Both the position numbers and the translations under genes were made by a program. A stretch of 64,000 nt of DNA, from assembly GCF_039536325.1 (NCBI RefSeq), contig NZ_BAAAYO010000001.1:744001-808000 (forward strand), given 5' to 3'. The DNA comes from Paenibacillus_AB hodogayensis. Lineage in GTDB: Bacteria; Bacillota; Bacilli; Paenibacillales; NBRC-103111. Shown piece after piece: positions 25,707 to 34,664 of this stretch. A model generated the notes under the pieces. The model ran no database searches, was not told the origin of the DNA, and was given only the letters and a program-made list of their open reading frames with translations. Within the stretch, counting starts at the first letter, position 1; each line of letters opens with the position of its first letter.

Positions 25707-26324
25707 TTACGAATTTTTCCACAAACCGATGGTGAAGTCCACTACCCTCTCGAAATAAAGATCCACATCCGGCTCGTTCACGATTTGTATGCCTGTTATT
25801 CGAGATAGTCCAATTTGCATGACCATGGCCAGAAATTGCCGCGTGGCGAGCGTTACATCCAGATTGGTGTTTATCTCCCCATTCAGCCGCCGCCGATCCA
25901 AAAAATGGGTGAAAATAGAGAATTGCTCCTCTAGCCAAGATGAGAATCGTTGTGACTCATCCAATTCTAGTACGTCATTTCCTTTAAATAAGATCTTCAT
26001 GAGGTCGAGATCGGCAATAAACAATTCGAATAGCTTTCTTGTGAAAGTAAGCAAAGCCTCGCGCAAATCGAGATGCTCAACGATCAGGTTTGTTTGCCCC
26101 ATCGCTTCCCTGCGACGATCGAAGCTTTCCCGAATCAAGACAGCCAAGATTTCTCTCTTGCCGCCCGGGAAATAATGATAAAGAATGCCATCCCCCATGT
26201 GAATGGTACGATTGATCAACCTTACTGGAGTCGCATGGAATCCCTTCTCGGCGAACAAGGATTTAGCGGTTTCTAGAAGCTTCTCCCTCGTTTCGGCAGC
26301 TTGTTCGCTTCTTTTACTAGACAA
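25707..26324 (-). CDS. TetR-family transcriptional regulator
   Basis: A 205-residue TetR protein. The HTH lies in TREKLLETAKSLFAEKGFHA and RTIHMGDGILYHYFPGGKRE. The second helix region (PVRLINRTIHM) departs from the usual S-x-R-D-I-A pattern. The TTG start is preceded by AAGGAGGAGGGGCA, a near-perfect site. It is upstream of the YhgE-like membrane protein on the same strand and probably represses it and itself. The ligand is unknown. Confidence 0.85.
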   Translation of the reverse strand: MSSKRSEQAAETREKLLETAKSLFAEKGFHATPVRLINRTIHMGDGILYHYFPGGKREILAVLIRESFDRRREAMGQTNLIVEHLDLREALLTFTRKLFELFIADLDLMKILFKGNDVLELDESQRFSSWLEEQFSIFTHFLDRRRLNGEINTNLDVTLATRQFLAMVMQIGLSRITGIQIVNEPDVDLYFERVVDFTIGLWKNS

Positions 26325-26419
26325 TGCCCCTCCTCCTTCAACGATCGTATAACCAAATTATATATACGGGAAAAGATGCTGTCAAACGCTTGCTTCCGAC
26401 GGGCATTTGACTGCTATGG

Positions 26420-26495
26420 AGGAAAAGGAAAAGCTGAAAAGATCGCCTGACCACCCGAGGACTGCATGACCCCGGTGGAGGACGATCTTTTCAGC
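26420..26495 (-). terminator. Terminator after the siderophore-binding lipoprotein gene
   Basis: CTGAAAAGATCG pairs with CGATCTTTTCAG across a long GC-rich inner part that can also pair, followed on the minus strand by a T-rich stretch. Confidence 0.6.
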
Positions 26496-26519
26496 ATATA
26501 GGCAAGAAAACCATTTCGA

Positions 26520-27611
26520 TCATTTAAGTGCGGTTAACGTTTTAACAATATCATCGATCTTCAGCCCGTCGGCAATCGGACCATTCAGCGCCCAATGGCG
26601 AGCGGATACCTTGAATGCATGCCCCTTCACGACCGCGGGTATCGCCTTCCATACATTCATTTGCTCCACCTCAGAAGCTTTAGCGACAGCCTGTTGAAAA
26701 TCTGATTCAGAGTTCATTGATCCTCCGTAGTCCAAGAACAAGTAATCTGCTTTCAACTCCGGGAGTTTCTCTAGCGATAACATCGTGCCGCCCCATGTGT
26801 CCGAACTATTTTTCTCAATTTCCAGAAGCGCAGGGTCTGGCTTCAGGCCCAAATCGCTATAGAGTACCGATGTCCACACCCACTTCGGGAAATATAATTC
26901 AACTTGCTTCGTTGTCGGACGAATGAAAGCGACCGTTTTGCCTTCGCCAACAGCTTGCACGATGGAATCCCTTGCCCGCTTTACTTTGTCCTGATACGCC
27001 TGAACAATCGTATTCGCCTGTTTTTCTTTGCCCAGTGCTTTGCCAATATCAACAATCACGGCCTGCCAATTATCTCGAACCAAGCCAATCGTTGGTGCGA
27101 TCTTGCTAAGCTTCTCATAGCCTGCTTTATCGGTCATATAAGTATTGAGAATAATGAGGTCCGGATCAGCTGCGGCTACGGCCTCCACATTAATTGTGAA
27201 GGAGTTGTTAATCGGAATCCCCTTCTGCTTGATCTGGGCATCCAAATAATAGCCTTCCGTACTAAATGCCTGAACAAGCGGCGTATCGAGCGAAAGCAAT
27301 ATATCCTCCATCCCGATCGAAACGATGCGCTTCGGGTTTGCCGGAACCGTCGTTTCGCCGTAATCATGCTTGATTGTGACGGGCGTCTGCTGGCTGCTGC
27401 TCGCTGGTTCTTTTGTCTTCTCCGTGGCATTTTGAGTCGAAGTTTGTCCCGTCGCTGACGGAACGGTTCCTGAAGCTTCGTTCTTCCCGCAGGCGCTAAG
27501 GAAAAGCAGCAGCGATAGAATGGCAAGTATAGGTACTGCGGTAAAGAGGCTGCGCTTTTCCTTTCGCATCCCTTTATGTGAATCTTCGACACTTGGTTTG
27601 TCATGCTCCAT
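26520..27611 (-). CDS. Iron-siderophore ABC transporter substrate-binding lipoprotein
   Basis: A 363-residue lipoprotein with signal segment AVPILAILSLLLFLSAC and lipidation at Cys41; the stretch before the helix is long (about 24 residues). A Ser/Thr-rich linker precedes the binding domain, which has the FhuD/FeuA two-lobe form: KRIVSIGMEDILLSL, then AAADPDLIILNT and a C-terminal SARHWALNGPIADGLKID. It captures a ferric siderophore outside the membrane. A Fur-box-like site is at the promoter. No permease or ATPase gene is adjacent, so it must share those from elsewhere. The start follows AGGGGGAAACGAAGT. Confidence 0.87.
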   Translation of the reverse strand: MEHDKPSVEDSHKGMRKEKRSLFTAVPILAILSLLLFLSACGKNEASGTVPSATGQTSTQNATEKTKEPASSSQQTPVTIKHDYGETTVPANPKRIVSIGMEDILLSLDTPLVQAFSTEGYYLDAQIKQKGIPINNSFTINVEAVAAADPDLIILNTYMTDKAGYEKLSKIAPTIGLVRDNWQAVIVDIGKALGKEKQANTIVQAYQDKVKRARDSIVQAVGEGKTVAFIRPTTKQVELYFPKWVWTSVLYSDLGLKPDPALLEIEKNSSDTWGGTMLSLEKLPELKADYLFLDYGGSMNSESDFQQAVAKASEVEQMNVWKAIPAVVKGHAFKVSARHWALNGPIADGLKIDDIVKTLTALK

Positions 27612-27629
27612 ACTTCGTTTCCCCCTGTA

Positions 27630-27647
27630 AATAATAATCATTATCAC
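27630..27647 (-). promoter_or_regulatory. Fur box before the siderophore-binding gene
   Basis: GTGATAATGATTATTATT on the minus strand agrees well with the Fur consensus GATAATGATTATCATTATC. It lies 19-36 bp before the start codon and implies iron-dependent repression. Confidence 0.75.
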
Positions 27648-27703
27648 TCTTTCGAGTATAACGATCAGCCCTTAATCTGTATATCCACGATCATGCGGCA
27701 TGT

Positions 27704-29278
27704 TTATGAATTTGTGCACAATATCAAATGAGATGCCATCTCCAACTGCCGTTGCCGATAAAGCGCTGAATTTTCGAACCAAGGATAAACCCATGCCCGA
27801 TGTCCCTGCTGCATATGAACGTTGTTCTCCCGAACTTGTCGAAGCCTCGTCCACCGATTGTCCTTTTGCAGCGTCTTCCAGTACGATTGCGAGTGGGAAT
27901 CTCCGTTTACGCTGACAATGAACCGACAATCGTCATCGCATTCGCATAAACGATCAAGCTCGACAGGCGAGTACCAGTCGACTTCTTCTGCCAATGAAGA
28001 CGGCGCCAGACCAAGATCATCATAGAGCACAGTCATTGCCTTGCGCCCCCATATATGCAGTTCGTTCCCTGCCACCTTCAGCACCAGCACTTTTTCCCCT
28101 CTGATGGTGCTGCGGACTTGCTCCCGGATAGACTTCGCTCTCTGTTCGTAATGTTCCAGCCAAGAAGCTGCGTCTTCGGAAATTTCCAAAAAGTCGGCTG
28201 TCATCCTAAATTGCTGTCTCCAGCATCCCATCATGGGAAGCAGCAGTACAGGCGCAATTTCACCAAGACGAACGGCTTCATCCGGCGGAACCGAGTTTTC
28301 CAGTCCGATGATATAATCAGGTTTCGCCTTCCATAACGCATGCCGATTGAAGTCGTAATGATGTCCAAGCGGCACCTCGATGTCGCCGATAAATTTGCGG
28401 CTGAACTCATCCGTCCAATAATGATCAAGCGGAGCAGCATGCGGTACAACCTGAAGCGGCAGCAATTGTCCAAGTACCAGCCAACTATAGGCTGCCACTT
28501 TGCGTTTTCGGTTGCGAAGATAGACAGCTGGTGCAATGCCGACTTCCTTTTTGAATACCGTCCGAAAATAGGGTTCGCTTCGGAAGCCAACCCGCCCGGC
28601 AATTTCGCCTACCGGCAAATCGCTCTCCCGCATTAATTTTTTGGCATGCAGGAGCCGTATCTCCGTGAGATACTCGACAATACTTTTTCCGTATCGTTCC
28701 TTGAACCCGCGCATCAGGTGGTATCGACTCACTCCCGACAACGCAGCCAACTCGTCAACCGAAAGACCTTCTCCATAACGGTGATCGATCTCTTTTTTTG
28801 CAAGTTCAGGCGCTTCCGTATCCCGATGCTCCTGTTTTTCGATCAGCAGCGCCAGCAATTCGTACAAGCCGGCTTGAGCTCGCATTCGGTCAGCCGCTGT
28901 GGATTGTTCCCAGTAAAGCTGAATCATATCGCCTATGCGAACGGACGCAGAAATCAGATATTCCAGCGTACCGGATTTCTTGATTGCCAATGGATCCTGG
29001 TTCGCTTCCCCATTTGGAAATCGTCCTAGCTCGAATTCGAGAAAATGCATGCTCTGTTCCTCTTTCGAAGGTCCGCCCGTCTCTACCCATTGTCCCGGAT
29101 GGCACACGATCACAGTGCCGGAAACGGAATGAATCGGAACGCCGTCTACAATGACCCGGCAAGGGCACGCGCAAATTACAAGCCTCCAACGTTCCAGTTG
29201 GTCCTTGCGAAACAACCATTTCTGACCACTGTACCTCACTTTCTCCACATGAATGAGCTCGATCCTTGTACTATTCAA
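27704..29278 (-). CDS. Btr-like AraC regulator with siderophore-binding domain
   Basis: A protein of about 524 residues. An N-terminal sensor part is followed by an AraC double HTH near residues 165-265 (VDELAALSGVSRYHLMRGFKERYGK, then VGEIAGRVGFRSEPYFRTVF, shown here in parts) and a C-terminal 250-residue periplasmic-binding-like domain (WKAKPDYIIGLE ... KVLVLKVAGNEL). This is the plan of Bacillus Btr, which senses ferri-bacillibactin in the cytoplasm and activates uptake genes. It most likely activates the lipoprotein gene 92 bp downstream. The TTG start at 29278 is a best guess: the longer frame begins inside the Fur-box promoter. Confidence 0.8.
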   Translation of the reverse strand: MNSTRIELIHVEKVRYSGQKWLFRKDQLERWRLVICACPCRVIVDGVPIHSVSGTVIVCHPGQWVETGGPSKEEQSMHFLEFELGRFPNGEANQDPLAIKKSGTLEYLISASVRIGDMIQLYWEQSTAADRMRAQAGLYELLALLIEKQEHRDTEAPELAKKEIDHRYGEGLSVDELAALSGVSRYHLMRGFKERYGKSIVEYLTEIRLLHAKKLMRESDLPVGEIAGRVGFRSEPYFRTVFKKEVGIAPAVYLRNRKRKVAAYSWLVLGQLLPLQVVPHAAPLDHYWTDEFSRKFIGDIEVPLGHHYDFNRHALWKAKPDYIIGLENSVPPDEAVRLGEIAPVLLLPMMGCWRQQFRMTADFLEISEDAASWLEHYEQRAKSIREQVRSTIRGEKVLVLKVAGNELHIWGRKAMTVLYDDLGLAPSSLAEEVDWYSPVELDRLCECDDDCRFIVSVNGDSHSQSYWKTLQKDNRWTRLRQVRENNVHMQQGHRAWVYPWFENSALYRQRQLEMASHLILCTNS

Positions 29279-29389
29279 AAAGCTCCAGTCCCTTTTATCT
29301 GGTATCTCTGTATCGGACGACGTTGTAGTTCCTCCACTCGTGCGGGTAGATTGAAAGTCGCTGATTGGATTTATGCAACATATATACCA

Positions 29390-29418
29390 ATTATAGTTGA
29401 TAACGATTCTCAATACAA
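29390..29418 (-). promoter_or_regulatory. Fur-controlled promoter of the Btr-like gene
   Basis: On the minus strand, -35 TTGTAT (29413-29418) and -10 TATAAT (29390-29395) are 17 bp apart. The spacer is filled by a Fur-box-like TTGAGAATCGTTATCAA. Confidence 0.75.
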
Positions 29419-29472
29419 TGCATCAGGGAGAAAGTCGCCAGCAGCTATTACGCTCAGGAACATCCAATAATA

Positions 29473-29515
29473 AAGCACTCATACGAAGCGGATGATCCGC
29501 AACATACGAGTGCTT
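29473..29515 (-). terminator. Hairpin downstream of the SDR gene
   Basis: Outer arms AAGCACTC/GAGTGCTT enclose an inner GCGGAT/ATCCGC stem. On the minus strand it is followed by TTATTATT, so it may end the ADH-SDR transcript, though it lies about 110 bp after the stop. Confidence 0.5.
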
Positions 29516-29623
29516 CTCGTTATGACCCATCTACAGAGACAAACTTACAATCGATGGTAACAACCCAATCCTTGGAAAGTTGCCCGCAACCAGGCTCAAA
29601 AATCGGTTTAACTGTACGATGAA

Positions 29624-30394
29624 TTATAAAAACTTGCTAAGATCCGGATAGCCTGTCACTGCCCATGCCCCATCGACGATCAGGCTGGCGCCATTTACGT
29701 ACGAGGCCTCTTCGCTGACGAGAAAGAGCGCCGGTCCTGCCATCTCCGACGGCTGCGCAGCGCGCCGCATCGGAATGCGTTCCATATAAGCCTCGTTAAT
29801 TGCATCCACACTTGTCAGCCCATTCGTAAGCGGTGTTGCAACCAGCCCGGGCAAAATGGCATTGACCCGAATTTGATGCTGGGCCAACTCCAGCGCAGCA
29901 TTTTTCGTCAGCATTTCCACGCCTGCTTTTGCAGAAGAATACGCTGCCCCGTAGAACATCGGTACATGTGCGTTCAAAGAAGCGACGTTGACAATCGCTC
30001 CGCCTCCATGGTCCTTCATATATTTGGCTTCATGCTTGACGGACAAAAATACGCCCTTCAGGCATAGATCAACAGTAAAATCCCAGTCTGCTTCCGATTG
30101 GTCTACGATCATGCCTGGTTTCGAAGCGCCAGCCACATTGAATGCAAAGTCCAGTCCCCCGAAAGCATCCACGGTTTGCGCCACCAGCGCCTCTATATCC
30201 GCTTCCTTTGTCACATTTGTTACACGCCCAATAACGCTGCCCGCATGCAGCTTCTCCAGCTCGGCCAGCTTGTCCTTGTTCAGATCGGCGATAGCCACCT
30301 TGGCTCCGTCTTGCAGAAGCGCCTCAACGATTGCATAACCAATCCCCGATGCTCCGCCAGTTACGATTGCTGTTTTTCCCGAGAACCGTCCCAT
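29624..30394 (-). CDS. SDR-family oxidoreductase
   Basis: A 256-residue classical short-chain dehydrogenase. The cofactor motif TGGASGIG is at residues 12-19, the NVAG motif follows, and the active site is YSSAKAG with a serine in VNVASLN. The acidic residue in IADLNKDK favours NAD(H). It would oxidise or reduce a hydroxyl or keto group, possibly acetoin/diacetyl or a sugar alcohol given its neighbour. It follows the zinc alcohol dehydrogenase gene by 28 bp on the same strand, so they form an operon facing a LysR regulator. Confidence 0.87.
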   Translation of the reverse strand: MGRFSGKTAIVTGGASGIGYAIVEALLQDGAKVAIADLNKDKLAELEKLHAGSVIGRVTNVTKEADIEALVAQTVDAFGGLDFAFNVAGASKPGMIVDQSEADWDFTVDLCLKGVFLSVKHEAKYMKDHGGGAIVNVASLNAHVPMFYGAAYSSAKAGVEMLTKNAALELAQHQIRVNAILPGLVATPLTNGLTSVDAINEAYMERIPMRRAAQPSEMAGPALFLVSEEASYVNGASLIVDGAWAVTGYPDLSKFL

Positions 30395-30422
30395 ACAATC
30401 CCATCCTCTCTTGGTTTATGTT

Positions 30423-31466
30423 TTAGTCTTGCGACGGTCTTACGAGTATTTTGGCTTGTTTGACATCCTGTATAAGCTGTTCAAAGCCTTCCTCAACGAT
30501 TTGGTTAAGGCCGATTTTTTTCGTTATGACAGACTTCACATCAAGCCTGCCTGCCGCAACCATACCGATCACTTCCGGAAAAACGTGACGATAAGCGAGC
30601 GTTGCGGTTACATCCGCAGCCTTGAACATGATCTGGCCCATATCGATGCTGACCGGCTTCATAAATACAGCCAATGTCATCACTTGACCGCCTTGCCGCA
30701 AGGAAGCGACTGCATTCGTCATCGTCGCCTGCGCCCCCGCGCACTCATAAGCGACATTGACCCCGCCATTGGAGAGTGCGATAATTTTCCCAGCAATATT
30801 TTCTTCATTTCCGTTTATGACAGCCGTAGCGCCAAGCTCCTTGGCCTTCTGAAGCCGCTCATCGGACAGATCGACGACGATCAGCTTCATTGCACCCGCC
30901 GCCTTGGCAGCTAGCAAGGTAAGCAGCCCGATTGGCCCGGCGCCAAAGATGGCAACCGAATCGCCTGCCTTCAGCTTGCTTTCCCGTACTGCGTAGAACG
31001 ACACGGCTGCCGGCTCGATCAGCGCCCCTTCCTCAAACGACACTTCATCCGGCAAGCGATGGAGCATATATTCATCTACAACGACATATTCGGCAAAGCC
31101 GCCATCGCGGTGCAAGCCGACAAAGCCGACTTTCATGCACTGGTTATAATCCCCCCTGCTGCAAGCATAACAGTCGCCGCAATACAGCAATGGCTCAATC
31201 GCCACACGGTCGCCTGCCGCATACTTCGTAACGCCGTCGCCTACTTCTACAATGGTGCCTGAGAACTCGTGCCCCAATGCAAATGGCGGCTGCTGACCGC
31301 CTAATGGATGCGCTTCCAACGCGAGACCATGCAGATAGGCATGCAGATCGCTTCCACAGATTCCCGCCCATTCCACCTTCACCTTGACTTGCTTTGCCCC
31401 GGCCGATGGCTCCTGCCGCTGTTCTACCCGTAAATCCTTTGCACTGTACAAAACGGCTGCTTGCAT
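30423..31466 (-). CDS. Zinc-dependent alcohol dehydrogenase (butanediol-dehydrogenase-like)
   Basis: A 347-residue medium-chain dehydrogenase. Catalytic zinc ligands lie in AGICGSDLH (Cys) and ALGHEFSG (His, Glu). The structural zinc site is CGDCYACSRGDYNQC. The Rossmann motif IFGAGPIGLL is near residue 175. The segment resembles (R,R)-2,3-butanediol dehydrogenase (BdhA), but sorbitol or threonine dehydrogenases are alternatives. The start follows AAAGGAGATGAGGAC. It is first in an operon with the SDR gene and is divergent from a LysR gene with a 116-bp shared region. Confidence 0.86.
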   Translation of the reverse strand: MQAAVLYSAKDLRVEQRQEPSAGAKQVKVKVEWAGICGSDLHAYLHGLALEAHPLGGQQPPFALGHEFSGTIVEVGDGVTKYAAGDRVAIEPLLYCGDCYACSRGDYNQCMKVGFVGLHRDGGFAEYVVVDEYMLHRLPDEVSFEEGALIEPAAVSFYAVRESKLKAGDSVAIFGAGPIGLLTLLAAKAAGAMKLIVVDLSDERLQKAKELGATAVINGNEENIAGKIIALSNGGVNVAYECAGAQATMTNAVASLRQGGQVMTLAVFMKPVSIDMGQIMFKAADVTATLAYRHVFPEVIGMVAAGRLDVKSVITKKIGLNQIVEEGFEQLIQDVKQAKILVRPSQD

Positions 31467-31540
31467 GTCCTCATCTCCTTTGGCTAGCTTTAACTCCAGT
31501 ATAACAAGTTGCTTTGTTCACTTAAAGTTATTATATTTTA

Positions 31541-31556
31541 ATTATCGTTAACTAAT
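31541..31556. promoter_or_regulatory. LysR-type binding site
   Basis: ATTATCGTTAACTAAT has an ATTA-N8-TAAT dyad that includes the T-N11-A pattern of LysR regulators. It lies in the region between the divergent LysR and alcohol dehydrogenase genes. Confidence 0.5.
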
Positions 31557-31582
31557 ACTTAAGTTTAAAAGAGGGATTCAAC

Positions 31583-32500
31583 ATGAACATTGAGCAGCTT
31601 GCCTATATTGTAGAAGTGGCGCAAACCCAGTCCTTGGCCGAGGCTGCCAAGACATTGAACGTCAGCCAGTCGGCACTTAGCCAGGCCATTTCTCGGCTGG
31701 AAGCCGAGCTGCAGATAAAGCTGTTTTACCGTGACCGCACAGGGGCAAGAACAACGCGCGAGGGCGATATTATTGTGGAAAAGGCGCAGCTCGCTCTGCA
31801 GGCCATTCAGGGGATTAAAGAAGAAGCGCATAATTTGCTTCACCATACGGCCGATTTGCTCCAGATTTCTATGATCCCCGGCCTTACAGGTCCGCTGATG
31901 GAAACCTATCTCGACTTTAAGCGGACTCACTCCAGCCTGAAAATTGAAGTGACCGAGCAGGGCAGCAAGGACATTATCGATAGCATTCGCGAAGGGCGGC
32001 TGGACACAGGGTTCATTGCCATTTATAAACGCAATATCGGGCTGATCGACGGTTTGCATTTTACTCCTGTGCTGGAAGGAAGGCTGATGGTGTTCGCCCC
32101 GAAGGAGCTGCCGCTGCGGGATGAGTCACAGCGCCTATCCATCGATCTTTTAAAGCAACAGAGATTCGTATTGTATAAGGACGAGTATGTACAGGCATTC
32201 ATGACCGATTTTCAGCGGCTGCATGGCCCTGTCGAGCTGTTTCTACAGACGACCAATATGCAGGTGATTTCGCGCTCCGTTATGGAACTGAACGCCGTCA
32301 CCATCGGACACGATGTTTCGGCCATGTTTGATACCCAAGACGATGCAGCCTATCTTCAAGCGATCCCGATTGACTTTGTCGATGCCGGGTTTCGCTTCGG
32401 ATGGGTTCGGCTGAGCGGCAACAAGCTATCTCAGGAGGCAGAGCGCTTCATCCTGCAGCTAAGCGACCGGCTCAAGCAGCAGCGCTCCCCGCTTCTGTAA
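31583..32500 (+). CDS. LysR-family transcriptional regulator
   Basis: A 305-residue regulator with the N-terminal winged HTH (LAEAAKTLNVSQSALSQAIS, then LEAELQIKLFYRDRTGARTT) and a C-terminal two-lobe effector domain (IPGLTGPLMETYLDFKRTH onward). The start ATG follows AGAGGGATTCAAC. It is divergent from the alcohol dehydrogenase/SDR operon and most likely activates it in response to a substrate or product. In Bacillus relatives, AlsR does this for acetoin genes, but identity with AlsR is not claimed. Confidence 0.9.
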   Translation: MNIEQLAYIVEVAQTQSLAEAAKTLNVSQSALSQAISRLEAELQIKLFYRDRTGARTTREGDIIVEKAQLALQAIQGIKEEAHNLLHHTADLLQISMIPGLTGPLMETYLDFKRTHSSLKIEVTEQGSKDIIDSIREGRLDTGFIAIYKRNIGLIDGLHFTPVLEGRLMVFAPKELPLRDESQRLSIDLLKQQRFVLYKDEYVQAFMTDFQRLHGPVELFLQTTNMQVISRSVMELNAVTIGHDVSAMFDTQDDAAYLQAIPIDFVDAGFRFGWVRLSGNKLSQEAERFILQLSDRLKQQRSPLL

Positions 32501-32546
32501 GCGACCCAATAAACCAGAATCCCGCTGCGCTGAATGTGTTTAAGGG

Positions 32547-32569
32547 CTAACCTCACGGTTAGCCCTGCA
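32547..32569. terminator. Hairpin between convergent LysR and TraB genes
   Basis: AGGGCTAAC pairs with GTTAGCCCT around five bases. Only a weak T-stretch follows on either strand, so it is a possible factor-independent stop for the converging transcripts. Confidence 0.4.
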
Positions 32570-32593
32570 GTGTGAATGATGATGATCTACACG

Positions 32594-33853
32594 CTACTGC
32601 TTTTCCACCTTGAAGCCTTGCTTCTCCAACATTGTAACCAGACCAGAGTCGCCCGCAAAATGTGAAGCTCCAAGTGCAATCATATACGTTTCTTTTTTAT
32701 CACTGTTCAGATAGCCTTTAATCTTCTCAGCCATGGCTAAATTGCGGTCAGTCTGCATCCCTTTGAAATAGTCATCATCCCAGCGAAGCGCATCGACAAA
32801 TTTAACCAAGTTTTTTTCATCGCCAGTTTTCCATACTTTCAGAATATCATCCATCGACATTTCCGTAGCTGAAGAAGGCAAAGAATTTGGATCCAAAAAT
32901 TGGAGGAGCAGCTTTTCCTGTAGAGAGTCGGAGAAGTTGTTGAAAACCTGGTACTGGGATTCAAAAGTCTCTAGCCCAATAATTGGCTTTTTCGTATTGA
33001 TGGCTTTTCCCATGAAATACATGTCAATACCCATACCCTCGTTTAAATCTTGTTTTGCCGCCAGAATGGTCCCCATCTGTTGCTGAGCGTACCACGCCTT
33101 GATGTTATCGAAGCTATTTTCCGGTAGTCCATTTTCTTTCAGGAATGCTGTAACTTTGTTATATGTTTCTGCAGAGATATGATCCTTCAGTGTGGTTCCA
33201 TCTTTATATTCACTCACATCAGTTATCAATTTAGTTAATTCGTCGGGAACGATCTTTGTAAAGTCGATCTCTACGCCCAAGTAGTCAGCAGCATTGAACG
33301 CATTCTCAATCTCAGGACGCAACGGGTATATGGTCTTGTCGACGGTGTGGATTGTACCAAGCATATACACGGTGTTGCCTTTATTCTCTATCTTCCACAG
33401 AAAGCCTTTGCTGTCTTCGGATTGCTTTCCAGAGGTAAGGCTAACCTGGCGCAGCGACGAATTCCAGGCCACTTGATAGCCTACCGTTTCAGCGACAAAG
33501 CGGAGCGGCACATACGTAACATTCTGGATAAGCTTTGGTTCTACTTCCAGAGTGACGGCTTGGCCGTTTGCATCTGCACGCTTGCTGCCAATTTTCAGGG
33601 ACAAGGAGAGACCTTCTTTCGAACCGCTTACGGTACCGGTCGATTCATCCCATTCCACTTGGATGCCCAGCTTCTCCAGAAGGGGACGCATGGGGACGAG
33701 CGTCACCCCGTTTTCGATGATCGGTAAGGCATTGCTGAACTGGAATTGCTCGCCATTTAGCTCTACAGATACGGATTGCTCCGATGCGTGAACGGAAGAG
33801 AATGCAGAAGTAAGCAAGAATAGGGAAAGTAATATAGCGCTAATTTTTTTCAT
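32594..33853 (-). CDS. Secreted TraB/GumN-family protein with stalk domain
   Basis: A 419-residue exported protein. A signal peptide (KKISAILLSLFLLTSAFSSVHA) is followed by a copper-amine-oxidase-N/stalk domain (residues about 28-140: MRPLLEKLGIQVEWDE, then VPLRFVAETVGYQVAWN) and a TraB/GumN domain (150-419) with the metal-linked motifs MLGTIHTVD, IGLETFESQ and ALGASHFAG. TraB relatives are thought to be metalloproteases (TIKI family). It begins seven bases after the MerR stop with AAAGGAG inside the MerR coding end, so the two genes are one operon. Confidence 0.83.
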   Translation of the reverse strand: MKKISAILLSLFLLTSAFSSVHASEQSVSVELNGEQFQFSNALPIIENGVTLVPMRPLLEKLGIQVEWDESTGTVSGSKEGLSLSLKIGSKRADANGQAVTLEVEPKLIQNVTYVPLRFVAETVGYQVAWNSSLRQVSLTSGKQSEDSKGFLWKIENKGNTVYMLGTIHTVDKTIYPLRPEIENAFNAADYLGVEIDFTKIVPDELTKLITDVSEYKDGTTLKDHISAETYNKVTAFLKENGLPENSFDNIKAWYAQQQMGTILAAKQDLNEGMGIDMYFMGKAINTKKPIIGLETFESQYQVFNNFSDSLQEKLLLQFLDPNSLPSSATEMSMDDILKVWKTGDEKNLVKFVDALRWDDDYFKGMQTDRNLAMAEKIKGYLNSDKKETYMIALGASHFAGDSGLVTMLEKQGFKVEKQ

Positions 33854-33860
33854 GGGTAAA

Positions 33861-34640
33861 TCACTCCTTTGGTTGGTTCTCCTCCCACATACGACGGAAC
33901 AGATGCCACATCGCTTCCGAGAAGTAGTTCGTAAAGCTCGGCTCGAAGTTCGGGAAAAGTTGCGGATCCATTTCCCCTAGCATTTTCCCCGTCTCGCTCG
34001 TCCCCAGTTCCTCCAAAGATTGTCCAAGCATCTGCTCGAAAATCAGCTTTAGAGCAAGCGTGCGCTCCTGTACAAGCGGATCTTCCGGCGGCAGCCCTTG
34101 CTTGTACATGGAGAGCAGATCATTATACGCTATCATGAGCTCACGTTCTACCTCAATCCGTTCTTCCACGCTTGATTCACTCATTAATATCGATTGTACG
34201 AGTTCATCCGGCAGATGATCGGAGAGCCACCGCTTCTGCTCCTCCTCATACTGGATGGAACGAATCATCTGCATAATAAGATCTGGATCAATCGCATCAT
34301 TGTCTTTAACAATCACTCTTGCCCGTTCAACCGTATCCAGAACGCGCTGGATATGCTGCTGCTTCTGCAGCAGCAGCTCGTATTGCAGATCCAGAGAAGC
34401 ATTAAAATCCTTGCCGTCCTTCTCCAAATACTTGCCGATTTCATCCAAGGAATAATCCAAATATTTCAAGGTCAATATTTGATGAAGTCGGAACAAATCC
34501 TCATCGGAATAGGAACGATGTCCCTTTTCATTGTAGCTGCTTGGCTTGAGCAGCCCCTTGCGCTCATAAAAGCGCAGCGTTCCTTCCGTCGTCGAGGTCA
34601 ATTTTGAAAATGAACCTATGGTATAGTACGTCTTACTTAT
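33861..34640 (-). CDS. MerR-family regulator with apparent ATA start
   Basis: A protein of about 259 residues. The MerR HTH reads SKTYYTIGSFSKLTSTTEGT and continues LRFYERKGLLKPSSYN; a helical C-terminal part of 150 residues follows, like the effector part of TipA-type regulators. The family N-terminus is complete only if translation begins at ATA (34638-34640), which has AAGGGAG nine bases upstream and sits about 17 nt after the predicted transcript start. The first standard start (TTG at 34601) would delete half the HTH. Either ATA is used, or ATG was mutated. It is in an operon with the TraB gene and has a classic MerR-type promoter. Confidence 0.78.
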   Translation of the reverse strand: MSKTYYTIGSFSKLTSTTEGTLRFYERKGLLKPSSYNEKGHRSYSDEDLFRLHQILTLKYLDYSLDEIGKYLEKDGKDFNASLDLQYELLLQKQQHIQRVLDTVERARVIVKDNDAIDPDLIMQMIRSIQYEEEQKRWLSDHLPDELVQSILMSESSVEERIEVERELMIAYNDLLSMYKQGLPPEDPLVQERTLALKLIFEQMLGQSLEELGTSETGKMLGEMDPQLFPNFEPSFTNYFSEAMWHLFRRMWEENQPKE

Positions 34641-34664
34641 CCTGCTCAGCTCCCTTCTATCAGC

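Larger units (their letters stand above)
29279..29623. other. Intergenic stretch between SDR and Btr-like genes
   Basis: About 345 bp. It contains the Btr-like leader and Fur-controlled promoter (29390-29418) and a two-part hairpin (29473-29515). The remaining 100 bp next to the SDR stop show nothing recognisable. Confidence 0.55.
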
